Shown: in pieces, positions 1-12,500 of the stretch
How positions within the stretch are numbered: position 1 is the stretch's first letter
Layout: every line of letters starts with the position of its first letter
Assembly: GCA_947172415.1 (NCBI GenBank)
Contig: OX359202.1
Location: 3,694,001 to 3,758,000 of the forward strand
Length of the DNA stretch: 64,000 nucleotides
Direction: 5' to 3'
From: Chondrosia reniformis
Lineage: Eukaryota > Porifera > Demospongiae > Chondrillida > Chondrillidae
Made by a program: the position numbers and the translations under genes
The notes under the pieces: generated by a model
Database searches by the model: none
Told to the model about the DNA's origin: nothing
The model's input: only the letters and a program-made list of their open reading frames with translations

Positions 1-1829
1 ATTGTACCTACCTAGTATATAATATAACTAGTACTAGAACCTACAAATATTACATACAATTATTGCATACAATTTGTACACACAAATAGTACATACAGCT
101 AGTAAATATAACTAGTACATACTATGAGTACATAAAACTAGTATATATGACTGGTACATATAACTAGTACATATAAACAGTACATACAACTAGTTCATAC
201 AACTAGTACATGCAACAAGTATCTAGTACATACAAATACAACCTACCTGGTACATAGTATAACTATATAGTACAAGATCACCAACTGGTACATACACATA
301 GTACATACAACTAGTACATAAATTAATAGGTACAACTAGTTCACACAACTAGTAACTAGTACATATAACTATTACATGCGACTATGACATACAACTAGTA
401 CATACAACTAGTACATACAACTACTTCATAAAACTAGTATATAGCTAGTACAAACGACTAGTGCATACATCTTGTACATGCAACTGGTTCATATCTAGTA
501 CATACAACTAGTACATACAACTAGTATATACAATAAGTACATACAACCAGCACATACAGCTAGTGCATACAAGTGGAACATATACCTAGTACATAAACAT
601 ATAAATAGTACATATAAATAGTACATACAACTAGTACATAAAATTAGTATCTATTACATACAACTAGCACCTCCCTAGTACCTAATATAACTAGGCCTTG
701 AACCTACAACTAGTACATACAACTAGTACATACAACTAGTACATACAACTAGTACATACAACTACTTCATAAAACTAGTATATAGCTAGTACAAACAACT
801 AGTACATACATCTTGTACATAAAACTGGTTCATATCTAGTACATACAACTGGTTCATATCTAGTACATACAACTAGTACATACAACTAGTATATACAATA
901 AGTACATACAACCAGCACATACAGCTAGTACATACAAGTGATACATATACCTAGTACATAAACATATAAATAGTACATATAAATAGTACATATAACTAGT
1001 ACACACAATTAGTATCTAGTACATACAACTAGCACCTCCCTAGTACCTAATATAACTAGGCCTTGAACCTACAACTAGTACATACAATTAGTACATAAAA
1101 CAAACAAGTAGTATATAGAACACCTTCCTTCCTAGTTCCTAGTATTACTTGTACCAGAACCTACAACTAGTTAAAAAATCTAGTACATACAACTAGTACA
1201 TACAACTAGACTATACAACTATTAATTAGTACATTCAAAGAGGACATACGAATCGTAATTGCAACTAATAAATACAACTAGTACCTACAACTAGTACATA
1301 TAACTGGAACAAGTACATAAAACTAGTACATATAGCTACTACTATCAACTAATAACGAGTACATACAACTAGTACATTGAACTAGTACGCACAACATGTA
1401 CATGCAACTAATACATACAACTTGTGCACACAACTAGTGCATGCAACTAGTACACACACCTAGGACATATAACAAGTACATTAAGCTACTACAAATAACT
1501 ACTACATACACATATACCTAGTAAATATAAATAGTACATACAACTAGTACATTTAACTAGTACACACACATATAAATAGTACATACAAATAGTAAATATA
1601 ACTAGTACATACAACTAGTACATATTTACAACTAGTACATAAAATTAATATATAAAACTAGTTCATACAACTAGTAACTAGTACATATAACAGTACATGC
1701 GACTAGTACATGCAACTAGTACATACAACTAGTACATACAACTAGTTCATAAAACTAGTAAATAGCTAGTACAAAGAACTAGTGCATACATCTTGTACAT
1801 ACAATTGGTTCATATCTATTACATACAAC
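1..1829 (+). repeat. 13-bp satellite array, forward sense, block 1
   Basis: Degenerate tandem copies of the 13-bp unit ACTAGTACATACA, with common variants such as ACTAGTACATATA and ATAGTACATATAA. The unit carries ACTAGT and GTAC palindromes. A roughly 300-bp stretch starting near 421 is repeated near 762 almost unchanged, which indicates a recent local duplication. No gene is visible. Confidence 0.95.
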
Positions 1830-1831
1830 TA

Positions 1832-2333
1832 CAGTGCAGTCCACTCAATTCGAATACGTTTTCGACGAAATTTTGCCTATTTCATATAGAACTCCGGTTC
1901 CCTGTATAGTCCCAGTACATCAATTTCGTTCGGAAATTTCGTTTATTTCGTAGAGAATACAGAAGTATTTCAACACAAATAAGCGAGCTCAAAGTCATTT
2001 AGGAGGCAATCGTACTTAGCTAAATCGTCATTAATCATTCTCAGTACCGTGTTATTCTCCAGCTTAGCAATGTTCACGTTACCAATCACTTATTCTGGAA
2101 TGAAAAACTAAAGATTATCAATCTCTTGGACAACGCTTCATCTGGAAATAAGAAAAAGGACATTTCTACTGCTACTTGGCCGCGTAATTTTCTCTTTTTC
2201 ATTATATTTCAAATGTATATTTGGTGTTTAGACATCACTTGGCTAATTTGTACAGAATCCTGATAATTCAAAATTCCTATTATTTCAAATTTTTCCTGAT
2301 TCCCTGGAGATTCGAATTAGGTGGACTGCACTG
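1832..2333. mobile_element. Non-autonomous TA-flanked DNA transposon (MITE), 502 bp
   Basis: This unique sequence is bounded by terminal inverted repeats of about 24 bp. The left end reads CAGTGCAGTCCAC and continues to ATTCGAAT at 1855; the right end is its reverse complement ending at 2333. Two internal positions of the repeat differ. Both sides carry TA (1830-1831 and 2334-2335), the target duplication expected for Tc1/mariner/pogo-type elements. There is no open reading frame of useful length, so it is a deletion derivative or MITE moved by a transposase encoded elsewhere. The inner sequence is AT-rich and unlike the satellite. Family assignment beyond the TA-duplicating superfamily is inference. 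Confidence 0.85.
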
Positions 2334-2335
2334 TA

Positions 2336-3304
2336 GAACATACAACTAGTACATAGAATTAGTAAATACAACCAGCTAATACAGCTCTGTACATAAAAGT
2401 AGTACATACACCTAGTACATACACACATATATAGTACATATAAATAGTACGTACAACTAGTATATAACTAGTACAAACAACTAGTACATACACCCAGCAC
2501 ATACAAATGAAATGAGTACATATAAGTAGTACATACAACCGGTACATACAACTACTACATATCAATAGTACATACAACTAGTATATACAACAATTACACA
2601 AAACTGGGACATACAATTAGTCAAAATAGTACATTCAACTAGTACATACAACAATTACACACTACTTATACATTCCACTAGTACAAATAACTACTACATT
2701 CGACTAGTACCTACAAATAGTATTGAGTACATACAACTAGTACAAACAACCAGGGCATACAATTAGTACACACAAATAGTACATAGAGCTAGTAAATATA
2801 ACTAGTACATACTACTAGTACATAAAACTTGTACATATAACAGGTACATATAACTAGTACATATAAACAGTACACACAACTAGTTCATAAAACTAGTTCA
2901 TACAACTAGTAAATGTAACAAGTATCTAGTATATACAACTAAAACCTACCTAGGACATAGTATGAGTAGTACAAAAATCAACAACTGGTACATACACATA
3001 GTACACATAACTAGAACTTACAACTAGTATATACAACTAGAAACTAATAAATACTACTAGTTCATAGAACAAGTACATAATACTATATATAACATACAAC
3101 TTGAATAGATATCTAGTACATAGCAAATATTAACAACTAGTATATACATACAACTTTTACGTACAACTGGTTCAAATGTAGCATGTACATACAACTAGAA
3201 ACTATTAAATACTACTATATAGTTCATAGAACGAGTACATAATACTGTATAGAACATACCACTTGAATATACTTCTAGTACATAGCAAATATTAACAACT
3301 AGTA
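2336..3304 (+). repeat. 13-bp satellite array, forward sense, block 2
   Basis: Continuation of the same array on the right of the DNA-transposon relic. A module near 3,040-3,110 (aaactaataaatactactag, then a TTCATAGAAC variant) is repeated near 3,190-3,260. Apart from the satellite nothing is seen. Confidence 0.93.
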
Positions 3305-4047
3305 TCAGAGAATACATTAGTACTCTCTATGTAGGGATGCTACGGGTTGTTTCGTTTTCCGTATACATTTGTATATGAGCGAAAATTCGAAATAGGCTGA
3401 AAATTGCCGAAAAAAGGCTATGTATAGTTAAACATGCTATAAACATGCTATAAACTGGCCTTTAAGAGAGGCAACCGTGTTCCCCTATCAAATGAACAAA
3501 GTTTGAAATTTCCCATTTTCATTTTCTTCTTCTTCATCTTCTTCTTCATCTTCTTCGCCCGCTGTAACTAAAAAACGAAATAAGCCTTCGGACTACTACT
3601 TCAGCGAAAATACTCTAAATTTCGTAGCTGTATTCTTTTGTATAAGCGAGAGCGCTAATGCAATTATTGAGTATGACGATTTTCATGGCCTCCGAGTCAA
3701 GGCCTCAATAAATTCTCCATTTTAATGACGTCATATTCAGTCGACGATTGCGTAACCAAAATGGGTTTAGAATTTCTAGCTTATTCTCCATAAAAAGAAC
3801 AGAAACTAGAGAACAATAAAAATTTTCTACAAAAATAGTGAAGATGTAGGTATGGCACAAAAAGCACAGAAACAAGAAAGGGATGTTACATAGTGAAGCA
3901 TTAGCTATGCATGAATCCTACAGGCAAAGGTGTTGTATGATTCATGCATATATAGCTAATGCTTCACTGTGTAAAATCCCTTTCTGGTTTCTGTGCTTTT
4001 TGTGCCATCCCAACATCTTCACTATTTTTGTAGAATTTTTTTTATTC
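3305..4047 (+). mobile_element. Foldback element, copy 1 (5' hairpin end, 3' palindrome)
   Basis: The unique block begins TCAGAGAATACATTAGTACT, a decayed form of the short terminal hairpin that is perfect at 28,095-28,116. A CTTCTTCTTCAT-type microsatellite follows at about 3,523-3,557. The 3' end is a large palindrome with arms at about 3,815-3,917 and 3,939-4,044, separated by about 20 bases. The arms carry matching segments such as ACAGAAACAAGAAAGGGATG and its complement. The whole block recurs in the same orientation at 51,346-52,097. No protein is encoded; the short frames inside are products of the palindrome. No target duplication could be defined, so the transposition mechanism is unknown. 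Confidence 0.8.
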
Positions 4048-4332
4048 TTTATATACATACAACTATTACGTACAACTGGTACATAACTAGTACATACAAA
4101 TAGTAAATACAACTAGTACATACCAAATAGTAAATACACATACAATTAGTACATACAACTAGTACATTCAACTAGTCCATACAATTAGGACAATAACTGG
4201 GATATATAACTAGTACATACATCTACTACATTTAACTAGTAAATACACATATACCTAGTAATTATAAATAGTAAATACAAGTAGTACATAAAGCTAGTGC
4301 ATAATGCAAGTACATATAACTAGTAGACAAAC
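4048..4332 (+). repeat. 13-bp satellite array, forward sense, block 3
   Basis: Short stretch of the same satellite between the foldback element and the LINE. It ends where the GATA-type microsatellite tail of the LINE begins. Confidence 0.9.
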
Positions 4333-5709
4333 ATAGATAGATAGATAGATAGAATTTTATTTTACAACAGGAATGCTGTATCTACAGTACACAGTCGATT
4401 TTCATACAGGTCCTGGAAAAAAACAGAGACAAAAAGTTTTGTACTAAACAGTTAACAACAACAATATCAAAAGTAATGAAAATAGTGATCCAGCTAATTC
4501 TACAAGTCAGAATCTCTTCTATGTCTAAGCACGGCATCCCTGAATAGCTTCCTCTCCTGTAACGCTCGGATAGTCGTGGGTAGATTGTTAAACATCTTGG
4601 CACCTTGAAACTCAAAACTTGCATGATAAAACTTAGTCCTAGGATGTGGTAGATGTAGTTTGGTTGAACCTCGAGTCTTTGCATAGTGTAGACTTGAGTT
4701 AGATGTGAACTTAGAGGAGAAGTAAGATGGTGCTTGATTTGTAACACAACGATGGACCTGACAGACCAATGCATTTCGTCTTCTCACTTCCAGGGTAGTC
4801 CACCCCAGTGTCCGTCTAAGCAATTCGCTACTTGTAAGTGGTGGCTTCCGCAAAATCAACCTGAGGGCATAGTTCTGCACCCTCTCTATGCGCTTGCCCA
4901 GTGTTGCCCCACAGGAGTGCCATACCACCGAGCAGTAGTCCAGGTGTGGAAGCACAAACGCTTGGTATAACAGCTTCCTGATGTGGCAGGGCAGGTATGA
5001 CCCAGCTTTTCTGATTGCTGCCAGCTTTCCCATGCACTGATTGTATACCTTCTGAATATGGGCCTTCCACGTCAGATCCCCTGTCGATCTCAACTCCAAG
5101 GTACCTCACACAACTTTGTTGTTGTAGCTCCACTTCCCCAATCTTCACCCGTACAGAGTCAGCCTCCTCACGCCTCCCTCTTCTGCTAAGGACCATCAGC
5201 TGTGTCTTTGCCACATTCAGTCTTAGTCCATTGGAGTGAATCCAAAGGGCTACTCTGCCTAGGGCCTTCTCCACTCTCTCTCCAAGCACCGTTGGGTCAG
5301 AGTCCGCTGAGTAGATGGCTGTGTCGTCTGCAAAAAGGTTAATGGATGTCTCCTGTACAACATCCGGTAAGTCATTCACAAACAACAGAAACAGTAGGGG
5401 TCCGAGGATAGATCCTTGGGGGACACCCATGGTGACCCTTGCCCACTCTGATGGAACACTGTTCAATACCACCCTCTGTTTCCTCCCTGACAAGTAGTCA
5501 GTGAACCATGCCAATTCTGCACCTTGTATGCCATAGGCATTCAGTTTCCTCAGCAGCAGGTCGTGATTGATGGTGTCAAAAGCTTTACTGAGATCAATCA
5601 TTACTGTGGCTACAATCTGGCCAAGATCCAGGGCTTTCTTCCAGTCATCAGTTGCTCTTAACAACACGTCTTGGGTTGATCTGTTTGGTCTGAACCCAGC
5701 TTGCCAGTA
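4333..5709 (-). mobile_element. 5'-truncated CR1/jockey-like LINE
   Basis: The fragment reads on the minus strand. Its 3' end is a 3' UTR of about 160 bp finishing in an (ATCT)n tail, seen on the plus strand as repeated ATAG at 4,333-4,353. Short microsatellite tails of this type are typical of CR1/L2/jockey-group LINEs. The 5' end stops at about 5,709 inside the reverse transcriptase, just upstream of the residues QAGFRPNRST, where satellite resumes abruptly. Truncation at the 5' end is what incomplete target-primed reverse transcription produces. The endonuclease and the first ORF are absent. Confidence 0.9.
4500..5709 (-). pseudogene. CR1/jockey-like reverse transcriptase, frameshifted fragment
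   Basis: This is the reverse transcriptase domain of a non-LTR retrotransposon, which copies element RNA at a nicked chromosomal target. Motifs appear in the expected order: GFRPNRST, DLSKAFDTINHDLL (first catalytic aspartate), GVPQGSILGPLLF, then LFADDTAIY with the catalytic AD-D pair, then YLGVEID. The reading frame changes once, at the run of four C on the plus strand (5,078-5,081). Downstream the second frame carries LTWKAHI and the long C-terminal thumb/tail region, ending with a stop at 4,500. One extra base in this run explains the break. Upstream parts of the protein are missing by 5' truncation. The catalytic residues that remain are intact, so decay is recent or slight. Confidence 0.9.
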
Positions 5710-6738
5710 ACTACACATATAACTGGCACTTATAGATAGTACATACACATAGTACATACATAGTACATACAACTAGTACATACAACTATAAACTGGTACA
5801 TACAACTAGTTTACAGAATGAGTACATAATACTAGAATGTTCAACTTGTATATACAACTAGTGCATAGCAATTATTTATTACTAGTATATACATAAAACT
5901 AGTACATACAACTGGTACATAACTAGTACATACAACTATTACATACAAATAGAACAAACAATTTGTTCATACAACTACTAAATACAATTTTATATGCAGC
6001 TAGTATCTAAAACTACTAAATATAATTAGGACTAGTACATAAAACTTGTGAATACAACTAGTACATACAATTAGTACATACAACTAGTACATGAAACTAG
6101 TACATACTACTAGTACATATCAAATAGTACCCACAACTAGTACATACAATTAGTACATACGACTAGAACATTCAATTAGTCCATGCAACTAAGACAAACA
6201 GCTAGGACATATAACTAGTACCTACACCTACTACATATAACTAGTAAATACACCTACCTTGTAAATATAAATAGTACATACAACTAATACATTCAACTAG
6301 TACATAAAACTAGTACATACAACTAGTAAATACAACTAGAAACTAGTATGTACAACTAGCTCACAAAATAGTATATAATACTAGAACGTACAACTTGTAT
6401 ATTCAACTAGTACATAACTACTACACACAACTAGGAAAAACCACTGGGACATATAAATAGTACATACACCTACTACATATAACTAGTACATACACTATTA
6501 CCTAATACTTATAAATAGTACATACAACTAGTATCTACTTCATACAACTAGTACCTTCCCAGCACCTAGTATAACTAGTACATGAACCTACCACTTGTAT
6601 ATACAACTAGTACATACAACTAGAACATACAACCAGTACATAACTGGCATATACAACTAGTATATACATACAACTAGTACATACAACTAGTACCTACAAC
6701 TAGTAAATATAACTAGTACATACAAGTAGTATATACAA
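5710..6738 (+). repeat. 13-bp satellite array, forward sense, block 4
   Basis: Same satellite as before. It includes the recurrent variant block around 6,540-6,600 (CAGCACCTAGTATAACTAG, then an ACTTGTATA variant) that also appears near 15,600, 22,000, 28,880 and 31,030. No gene is seen. Confidence 0.93.
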
Positions 6739-7915
6739 TGGAAAAACCTCCTTATGGACCTACCTCCATAGAACCATTCCACAGTGTGGTCCCTGCCTTC
6801 AGCCTCTGGAGAATGTCATCCACCAAAAGTTCATCCCTGCACTGACTGGACGATCGCCTTGCTCAAAAGTGGAGAGAGCACTACTGGCCCTCCCAGCAAG
6901 ACTGGGGGGAATGGGTCTTGTGAACCCATTCGCAGTGTGCAACCATGAGTATGAAGCATCCAAACAGGTAACAGCCCCCTGGTTAATTCCATCATTGCAC
7001 AGGAAAGCACCTTCACAGCGGACCCTACAGCAAACAACCTGGCCAAGGCTGCAGTGAGAAAAGCAAGGATTGAAAGGCAAACAGACGAGGCAAATGAGTC
7101 TACGACCAGCTGCAACCAGCAGCATGTAGATTGCTCGAATGTGCTGGCGAGACAGGTGCATCATCTTCCACTCTCTCTGTTGAAGAGCATGGTTTCTGCC
7201 TCAGCAAGGGTGCCTTTAGGGATGCCATCAGCTTGCGCTACGCTGGACCATACAGAACGTGAGTTCAACATGTGCATGTGGTACTCCATTCTCAGTTGAT
7301 CACGTAATGTCTTGCCACAAGGGTGGTCTACCTACCCTACGGCACAATGAGATCCGTGACTTAGCGTCAGAACTGCTGAGGGAAGTATGCCACAACGTTT
7401 CTGTGGAGCCAGGGCTGCAGGCCCTAGATGGTGAGCACATCCGACCACGTACCGCCAATAGGGAGGATGAGGCAAGACTGGACATCAGAGCAAACGGTTT
7501 CTGGAGCAGAGGTCAGGAGGCCTTTTTTGACGTAAAGGTTTTCCACCCAAATGCCCCACCTACCACAACAGAGACCTGGCAGCTGTGTACAAGATGCATG
7601 AAGGATCAAGAAGAGAGAGTATGGCGAAAGAGTGAGGGAAGTTGAACGAGGAGTGTTCAACTCCCTAGTCTTGTCAACTACAGGGGGTATGGCAAGAGAT
7701 TTCACTGTCTTTTTCAGAAGGGTGGCTGATGCCATTGCAAAGAAAAGAAAACTGCACTACTCCCAAGTGATGGGGTGGCTTCGATGTTGGACCTTTTTTT
7801 TTTCGCGTTGATCAGATCAGCAATCATGGCCATCAGAGGCTCCAGATCCAAAAGACCATGTGGTTTCTCCAGCGACATTCCCCTTGCCACCTCTGAGGGC
7901 AAGGTTGGTCCTTAG
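6739..7915 (+). pseudogene. Retroelement Pol C-terminus with CCHC and nuclease-like domain
   Basis: The frame at about 6,741-6,980 reads WTYLHRTIP, then a region with LPARLGGMGLVNP, a conserved post-reverse-transcriptase motif. Further on there is a CCHC-like finger, CACGTPFSVDHVMSC (C-x-C-x7-H-x3-C). It is followed by GGLPTLRHNEIRD and then ARLDIRANGFW with FFDVKVF about 15 residues later, which looks like the acidic core of a PD-(D/E)XK restriction-type nuclease. R2-group elements place a CCHC finger before such a nuclease in the same order. The frame breaks several times: near 6,980 (run of C), between about 7,100 and 7,160, near 7,257, near 7,610 and near 7,795 (run of T). It is a clear pseudogene. 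Nuclease function is inferred from motif spacing only. Confidence 0.75.
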
Positions 7916-8222
7916 ACGATTAGGCATGTAACTTTTAAAACAATATGACTTGAGCTGTTTTTGTCCCTTTAACTGAAACTTTTCAGTATGTACGTGCATT
8001 GTACTTTTCAATGTAATAATTATTAGTTATTTATGTGTACAAATTTATTCATTGATTGCATTTAAACGATAAATTTATGTTAATATTGTATTTTAATTTT
8101 CACAGATTAGTTTCTACAACATTTTTCTTATTTGTTGTAAAAAGATGGGTTAATTATTATTGAGAGAGAAATAAAAAAAATAAAATAAAAATAAAAATAA
8201 AAAATAAAAAAATAATAAAAAC
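6739..8222 (+). mobile_element. 5'-truncated retroelement tail with A-rich 3' end
   Basis: Unique sequence whose coding part runs to a stop at 7,913-7,915. It is followed by about 250 bp of AT-rich 3' UTR and an A-rich tail of AAATAA-like units at about 8,165-8,222. The left junction with satellite is abrupt and lies inside coding sequence. An A-rich tail and 5' truncation suggest a LINE-type insertion. The protein resembles a family common in invertebrate genomes as the C-terminal part of reverse-transcriptase proteins; this recognition is from memory of the motif pattern, not a search. Confidence 0.75.
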
Positions 8223-9216
8223 TAGTATATGCATAAACCTAGTACATACAACTAGTATCTACAACAAGTAAATATAACTCAACCTTACAACTAGTGTATA
8301 CAACTAGTACTTGCAATTAGTACATACAACTAGTACACACATCTATCACATATAACTAATACATAAAAATATATCTAGTACATATAAATAGTACATAAAC
8401 ATAGTACATACAAGTAGTTCATACAACTACTAGTTCATACAACGAGTACATAAAACTAGGACCTATAACTAGCACCCACCTACGACATATTATTAGTACA
8501 TTAATATATAACTAGTACATATTAATAGTGCATCCACATAGTATATATAACTAGTTCATACAACTATTATATACAAACAACTAGTTCATACAACTAGTGT
8601 TTACAATTAGGTCGTACAACTAGTTCACACAACTATTAACTAGTACATATAACCAGTACATGCAACTAGTACATACAACTAGTACATACAACTAGTTCAT
8701 AAAACTAGTACATACAACTAGTTCATACAACTAGTATTTACAATTAGTACGTACAACTAGTTCATACAACTAGTAACTAGTACGTAAAACTAGTACATTC
8801 AACTAGTACCTACAACTAGGAAAAACAACTAGGATATATAACTAGTACATGCATCCAACTACATATAGCTAGTAAATACACATATACCTTGTAATTATAA
8901 ATAGTACATACAACGAGTACATACAGCTAGTGCATACAACTAGTATATATAACTAGTTCACAAACATATAACTACTATATACATATAACCGGTACTTATA
9001 AAAGGTATATACAACTAGTACATACAACTAGAATATACAACCAGTACATAGCTAGTACATACAACTAGTATATACATACAACTAGTACATACAACCAGTA
9101 CCTACAACTAGTAAATATAACTAATACTTGTCCATACAACTAGTACATACAACTAGTACTTGCAATTGGTACATATAACTAGTACACACATCTACCACAT
9201 ATAACTAATACATAAA
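8223..9216 (+). repeat. 13-bp satellite array, forward sense, block 5
   Basis: Same satellite. It includes variants with ATATACCTTGTAATTATAAA and TCCATATAG-like words that recur elsewhere. No gene is seen. Confidence 0.93.
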
Positions 9217-9590
9217 ACAAGTAGTTCGAGTTTAAAAACTCGTTGGGCTGAGGCCCCCAGAATTTACTTGAACTACTTGGCCGCATCGTTGGGCTTTGAT
9301 ATACTATTCTTAATCCTAATGATTGAGGACACTTAAGTGTCCTGAAAATTATAAATAGTGACAGAAAGGCTTCATTAACTAAAGCTTCCTGAACACCGCC
9401 CTTTGCAAAAATGATGCATTGATGTATAAATTAAGTGTTACAATAGTTGGTTTGAACTCGTATTATACATATATCGACGTAAAATGTGTTATAATAGTTA
9501 CGTATGAACTCGTATTATATATATTTAATTATATATATATATATATTTGTAACATGAAGCCATGCATAGATGGCTACAACACATAAATAG
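9217..9590. mobile_element. Structured insertion A, unclassified
   Basis: A unique block inserted in the satellite after the word CTAATACATAAAA. Its first 60 bases can fold. AAGTAGTTCGAGT (9,219-9,231) pairs with ACTTGAACTACTT (9,266-9,278), and a GGGC-TGAG-GCCC hairpin lies between at 9,245-9,256. The 3' part has a TA microsatellite (about 9,515-9,547) and a short hairpin, AGCCAT-GCATAG-ATGGCT. There is no ORF. Insertion B at 26,573 shares the layout of the first 60 bases and the TA-rich/GAAGCCAT end, but the middle is not alignable by eye. The type of element is unknown. Confidence 0.55.
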
Positions 9591-12500
9591 GAAATAAATA
9601 TAACTAGTACATATGAATAGTGCATCCATATAGTATATATAACCCGTACATAAAAGTAGTTCATACAACTAGTAACTAGTACATATAACTAGTACATTCA
9701 ACTAGTACAAACAACTAGAATATATAACTAGTACATACACCAACTACATATAACTAGTAAATACACATATACCTTGTAATTATAAATAATACATACAACT
9801 AGTACATACAGCTAGTGCATACAACTAGTATATATAACTAGTTCACAAACATATAACTACTACATACATATAACTGGTACTTATAAATATAACGTACACA
9901 TAGTACATAAAAATAGTACATACAAATAGTACATACATCTGCTACATATAACTAGTACCTACAACTTGTAAATATAAATAGAACTACTTAATAAAACTAG
10001 TGCATACAACTAGTACATGCAATTAGTACATACAACAAGTACATCCTAACAGTACACACAAATAGAACATACAACTAGTACATACAACTAGTACATTCAA
10101 TTAGTCCATACAACTAGTACAAACAACTAGGACATATAACTAGTACATACACCTACTACATACAACTAGTACATACGCATATACCAGTAATTATAAATAG
10201 TACATACAACTAGAACATAGAACGGCTACATAAAACTAGTACATACAACTAGAAACTAGTACATAAAACTAGTATATACATGCAAAGAGTACATACAACT
10301 AGTACATAAAATTAGTAGGTACAACTAGTTCACACAACTAGTAACTAGTACATATACCTAGTACATGCGACTATGACATACAACTACTTCATAAAACTAT
10401 TATAAAGCGAGTACAAACAACTAGTGCATACAACTAGTACATACAACTAGTACATCAAACTAGGACATACAATTAGTACATACAACTACCACATACAACT
10501 TGAACATACAACTAGCACCTACAACTAGTAAATATAACTAGTATTAGTACATACAACAAGTACATACAACCAGCACATACAGCTAGTACAAACAAGTAGT
10601 AGATATACCTAGTACATAAACATATAAATAGTACATATAAATAGTACACACAACTGGTACAATTAAACACAACTGGTACATACAACTAGTCACCAGTACA
10701 TACAACTAGTACATACAACTAGTACATCCAACTAGTACATACAATTTATCACTAGTACATACAACTAATACATACAACTATTACATACAACTACTACATT
10801 TGATTGGTACATACAAATAGTATCGAGTACACACAGTACATTAAACTAGTATATACAACTACTACATAAACAGGAAATTAGTTCTAACAATTAGTACATA
10901 CAACTAAAGCCTACTTAGTACCTAATATAACTAGTTCTAGAACCTACAACTAGTACATACAGCTAGCGCATACACGTAGTAGAGGTAACTTGTACATACA
11001 ACTGTTACATACAACTACTACATATAACCAGTACATAGACATATAACTGGTATATAAAATAGTACATACACCTGGTACATACAACAAGTACATACAAAAC
11101 GTACATACAACTAGTACATACAACTAGTACACACAACTAGAAACTAATACATACACCTAGTTCATAGAACGTGTGCATAATACTAGAACATACAACATGT
11201 ATATACAACTAGTACATAGCAACTGCATACAACTAGTATATACATACATTTAGTACGTACAACAGGTACATCACTAGTACATACAACTTGTACACAAGTA
11301 GTACATACAACTTGTACATAGTACGAGTTCATAAAACTAGCATATACAACTACTACATAAACAACAAACTAGTATATTAATACAACTAGTACATAGCTAG
11401 TACTTACAATTAGTGTAAACATACAACTAGTACATACAACTAGTACAAACAATTAGTACAGACCACTACTATATCCAACTACAACATACAACCAGAACCT
11501 ACGTCTAGTAAATATAACTAGTACTAATACATAGAACTAGTATATATATACAACTAGTACGTTAAAGTTGTACTAACAACTAGTACATACAACTAATTTC
11601 TTATTTAGTCCTAACTACAGCTAGTACTAGAACCTACATTTAGTACATACAGCCAGCACATACAACCAGTACAGGAAACTAGTACACACAACTTGTACAT
11701 ACAACTACTACATGTAAACAGTACATACACATATAACTAGTTTATAAAAATAGTACATGCATTTAGTTCTTAAAACTAATACATAAACATATAACTAGTA
11801 TATATGAAAAGTACATACACACAGTACATACAACTAGAAACTAGGACATACAACTAGTATATATATAAAATTAGTACAATTAACTAGTACATACAGTTTG
11901 TATATACATACAATTAGTACATAAAATTAATAGGTACAACTAGTTCATACAACTAGTAACTAGTACATATAACTAGTACATGCGACGAGTACATGCAACT
12001 AGTACATACAACTAGTACATTCAACTAGTTCATAAAACTAGAATGTAGCCAGTACAAAGAACTAGTGCATACATCTCGTAGATACAACTGGTTTATATCT
12101 AGTACATACAACTAGTACACACAAATGTAATGAGTACATATAAGTAGTACATACAACTAGTACATATAAATAGGTCATAAAACTAGTACATACAACAATT
12201 ACACAAAACTGGTACATACAACTAGTACATATAACTAGTACACAGAACTATTACATATGACTAGTACATACGCATATAACTAGTGCATAAATATAATACA
12301 TACAGCTAGTACAGAAAACTAGTTCACACTAACAAACAAGTAGTTCATAGAACTAGTTTATTCCTAGTACCTAGTATAACTTGTACTAGAACCTAAAACT
12401 AGTTCAAACATCTAGTACATACACCTAGTACATATAACTAGTACATACAACCGTTACACACTACTTATACATTCTACTAGTCCAAATGACTACTACATAC

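Noticed and set aside
1-1829. CRISPR array or telomeric repeat
   Set aside because: There are no spacers of constant length between constant repeats, and the 13-bp unit is not a G-rich telomere repeat. The array is a degenerate eukaryotic satellite.
2359-2577. Open frame of 72 codons on the minus strand with repeated YVLLICT-like residues
   Set aside because: It is a translation of the 13-bp satellite where TAG codons happen to be mutated. The frames at 23,276-23,479, 54,731-54,952 and 59,783-59,986 are the same. There is no independent evidence of coding.
3883-4086. Frame beginning MLHSEALAMHES, also seen at 51,879-52,217
   Set aside because: It lies in the palindromic arms of the foldback elements and runs into satellite. 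The shared start reflects the shared element, and the two frames diverge without protein-like conservation.
5635-5665. CTGATGA on the minus strand at about 5,645-5,651
   Set aside because: It is part of the CR1-like coding sequence. No GAAA, stem II or cleavage triplet follows in hammerhead spacing.
9217-9280. tRNA or hammerhead fold at the start of insertion A
   Set aside because: The stem layout lacks an anticodon arm, T-loop bases or the CTGATGA/GAAA core, so it is reported only as an unclassified fold.
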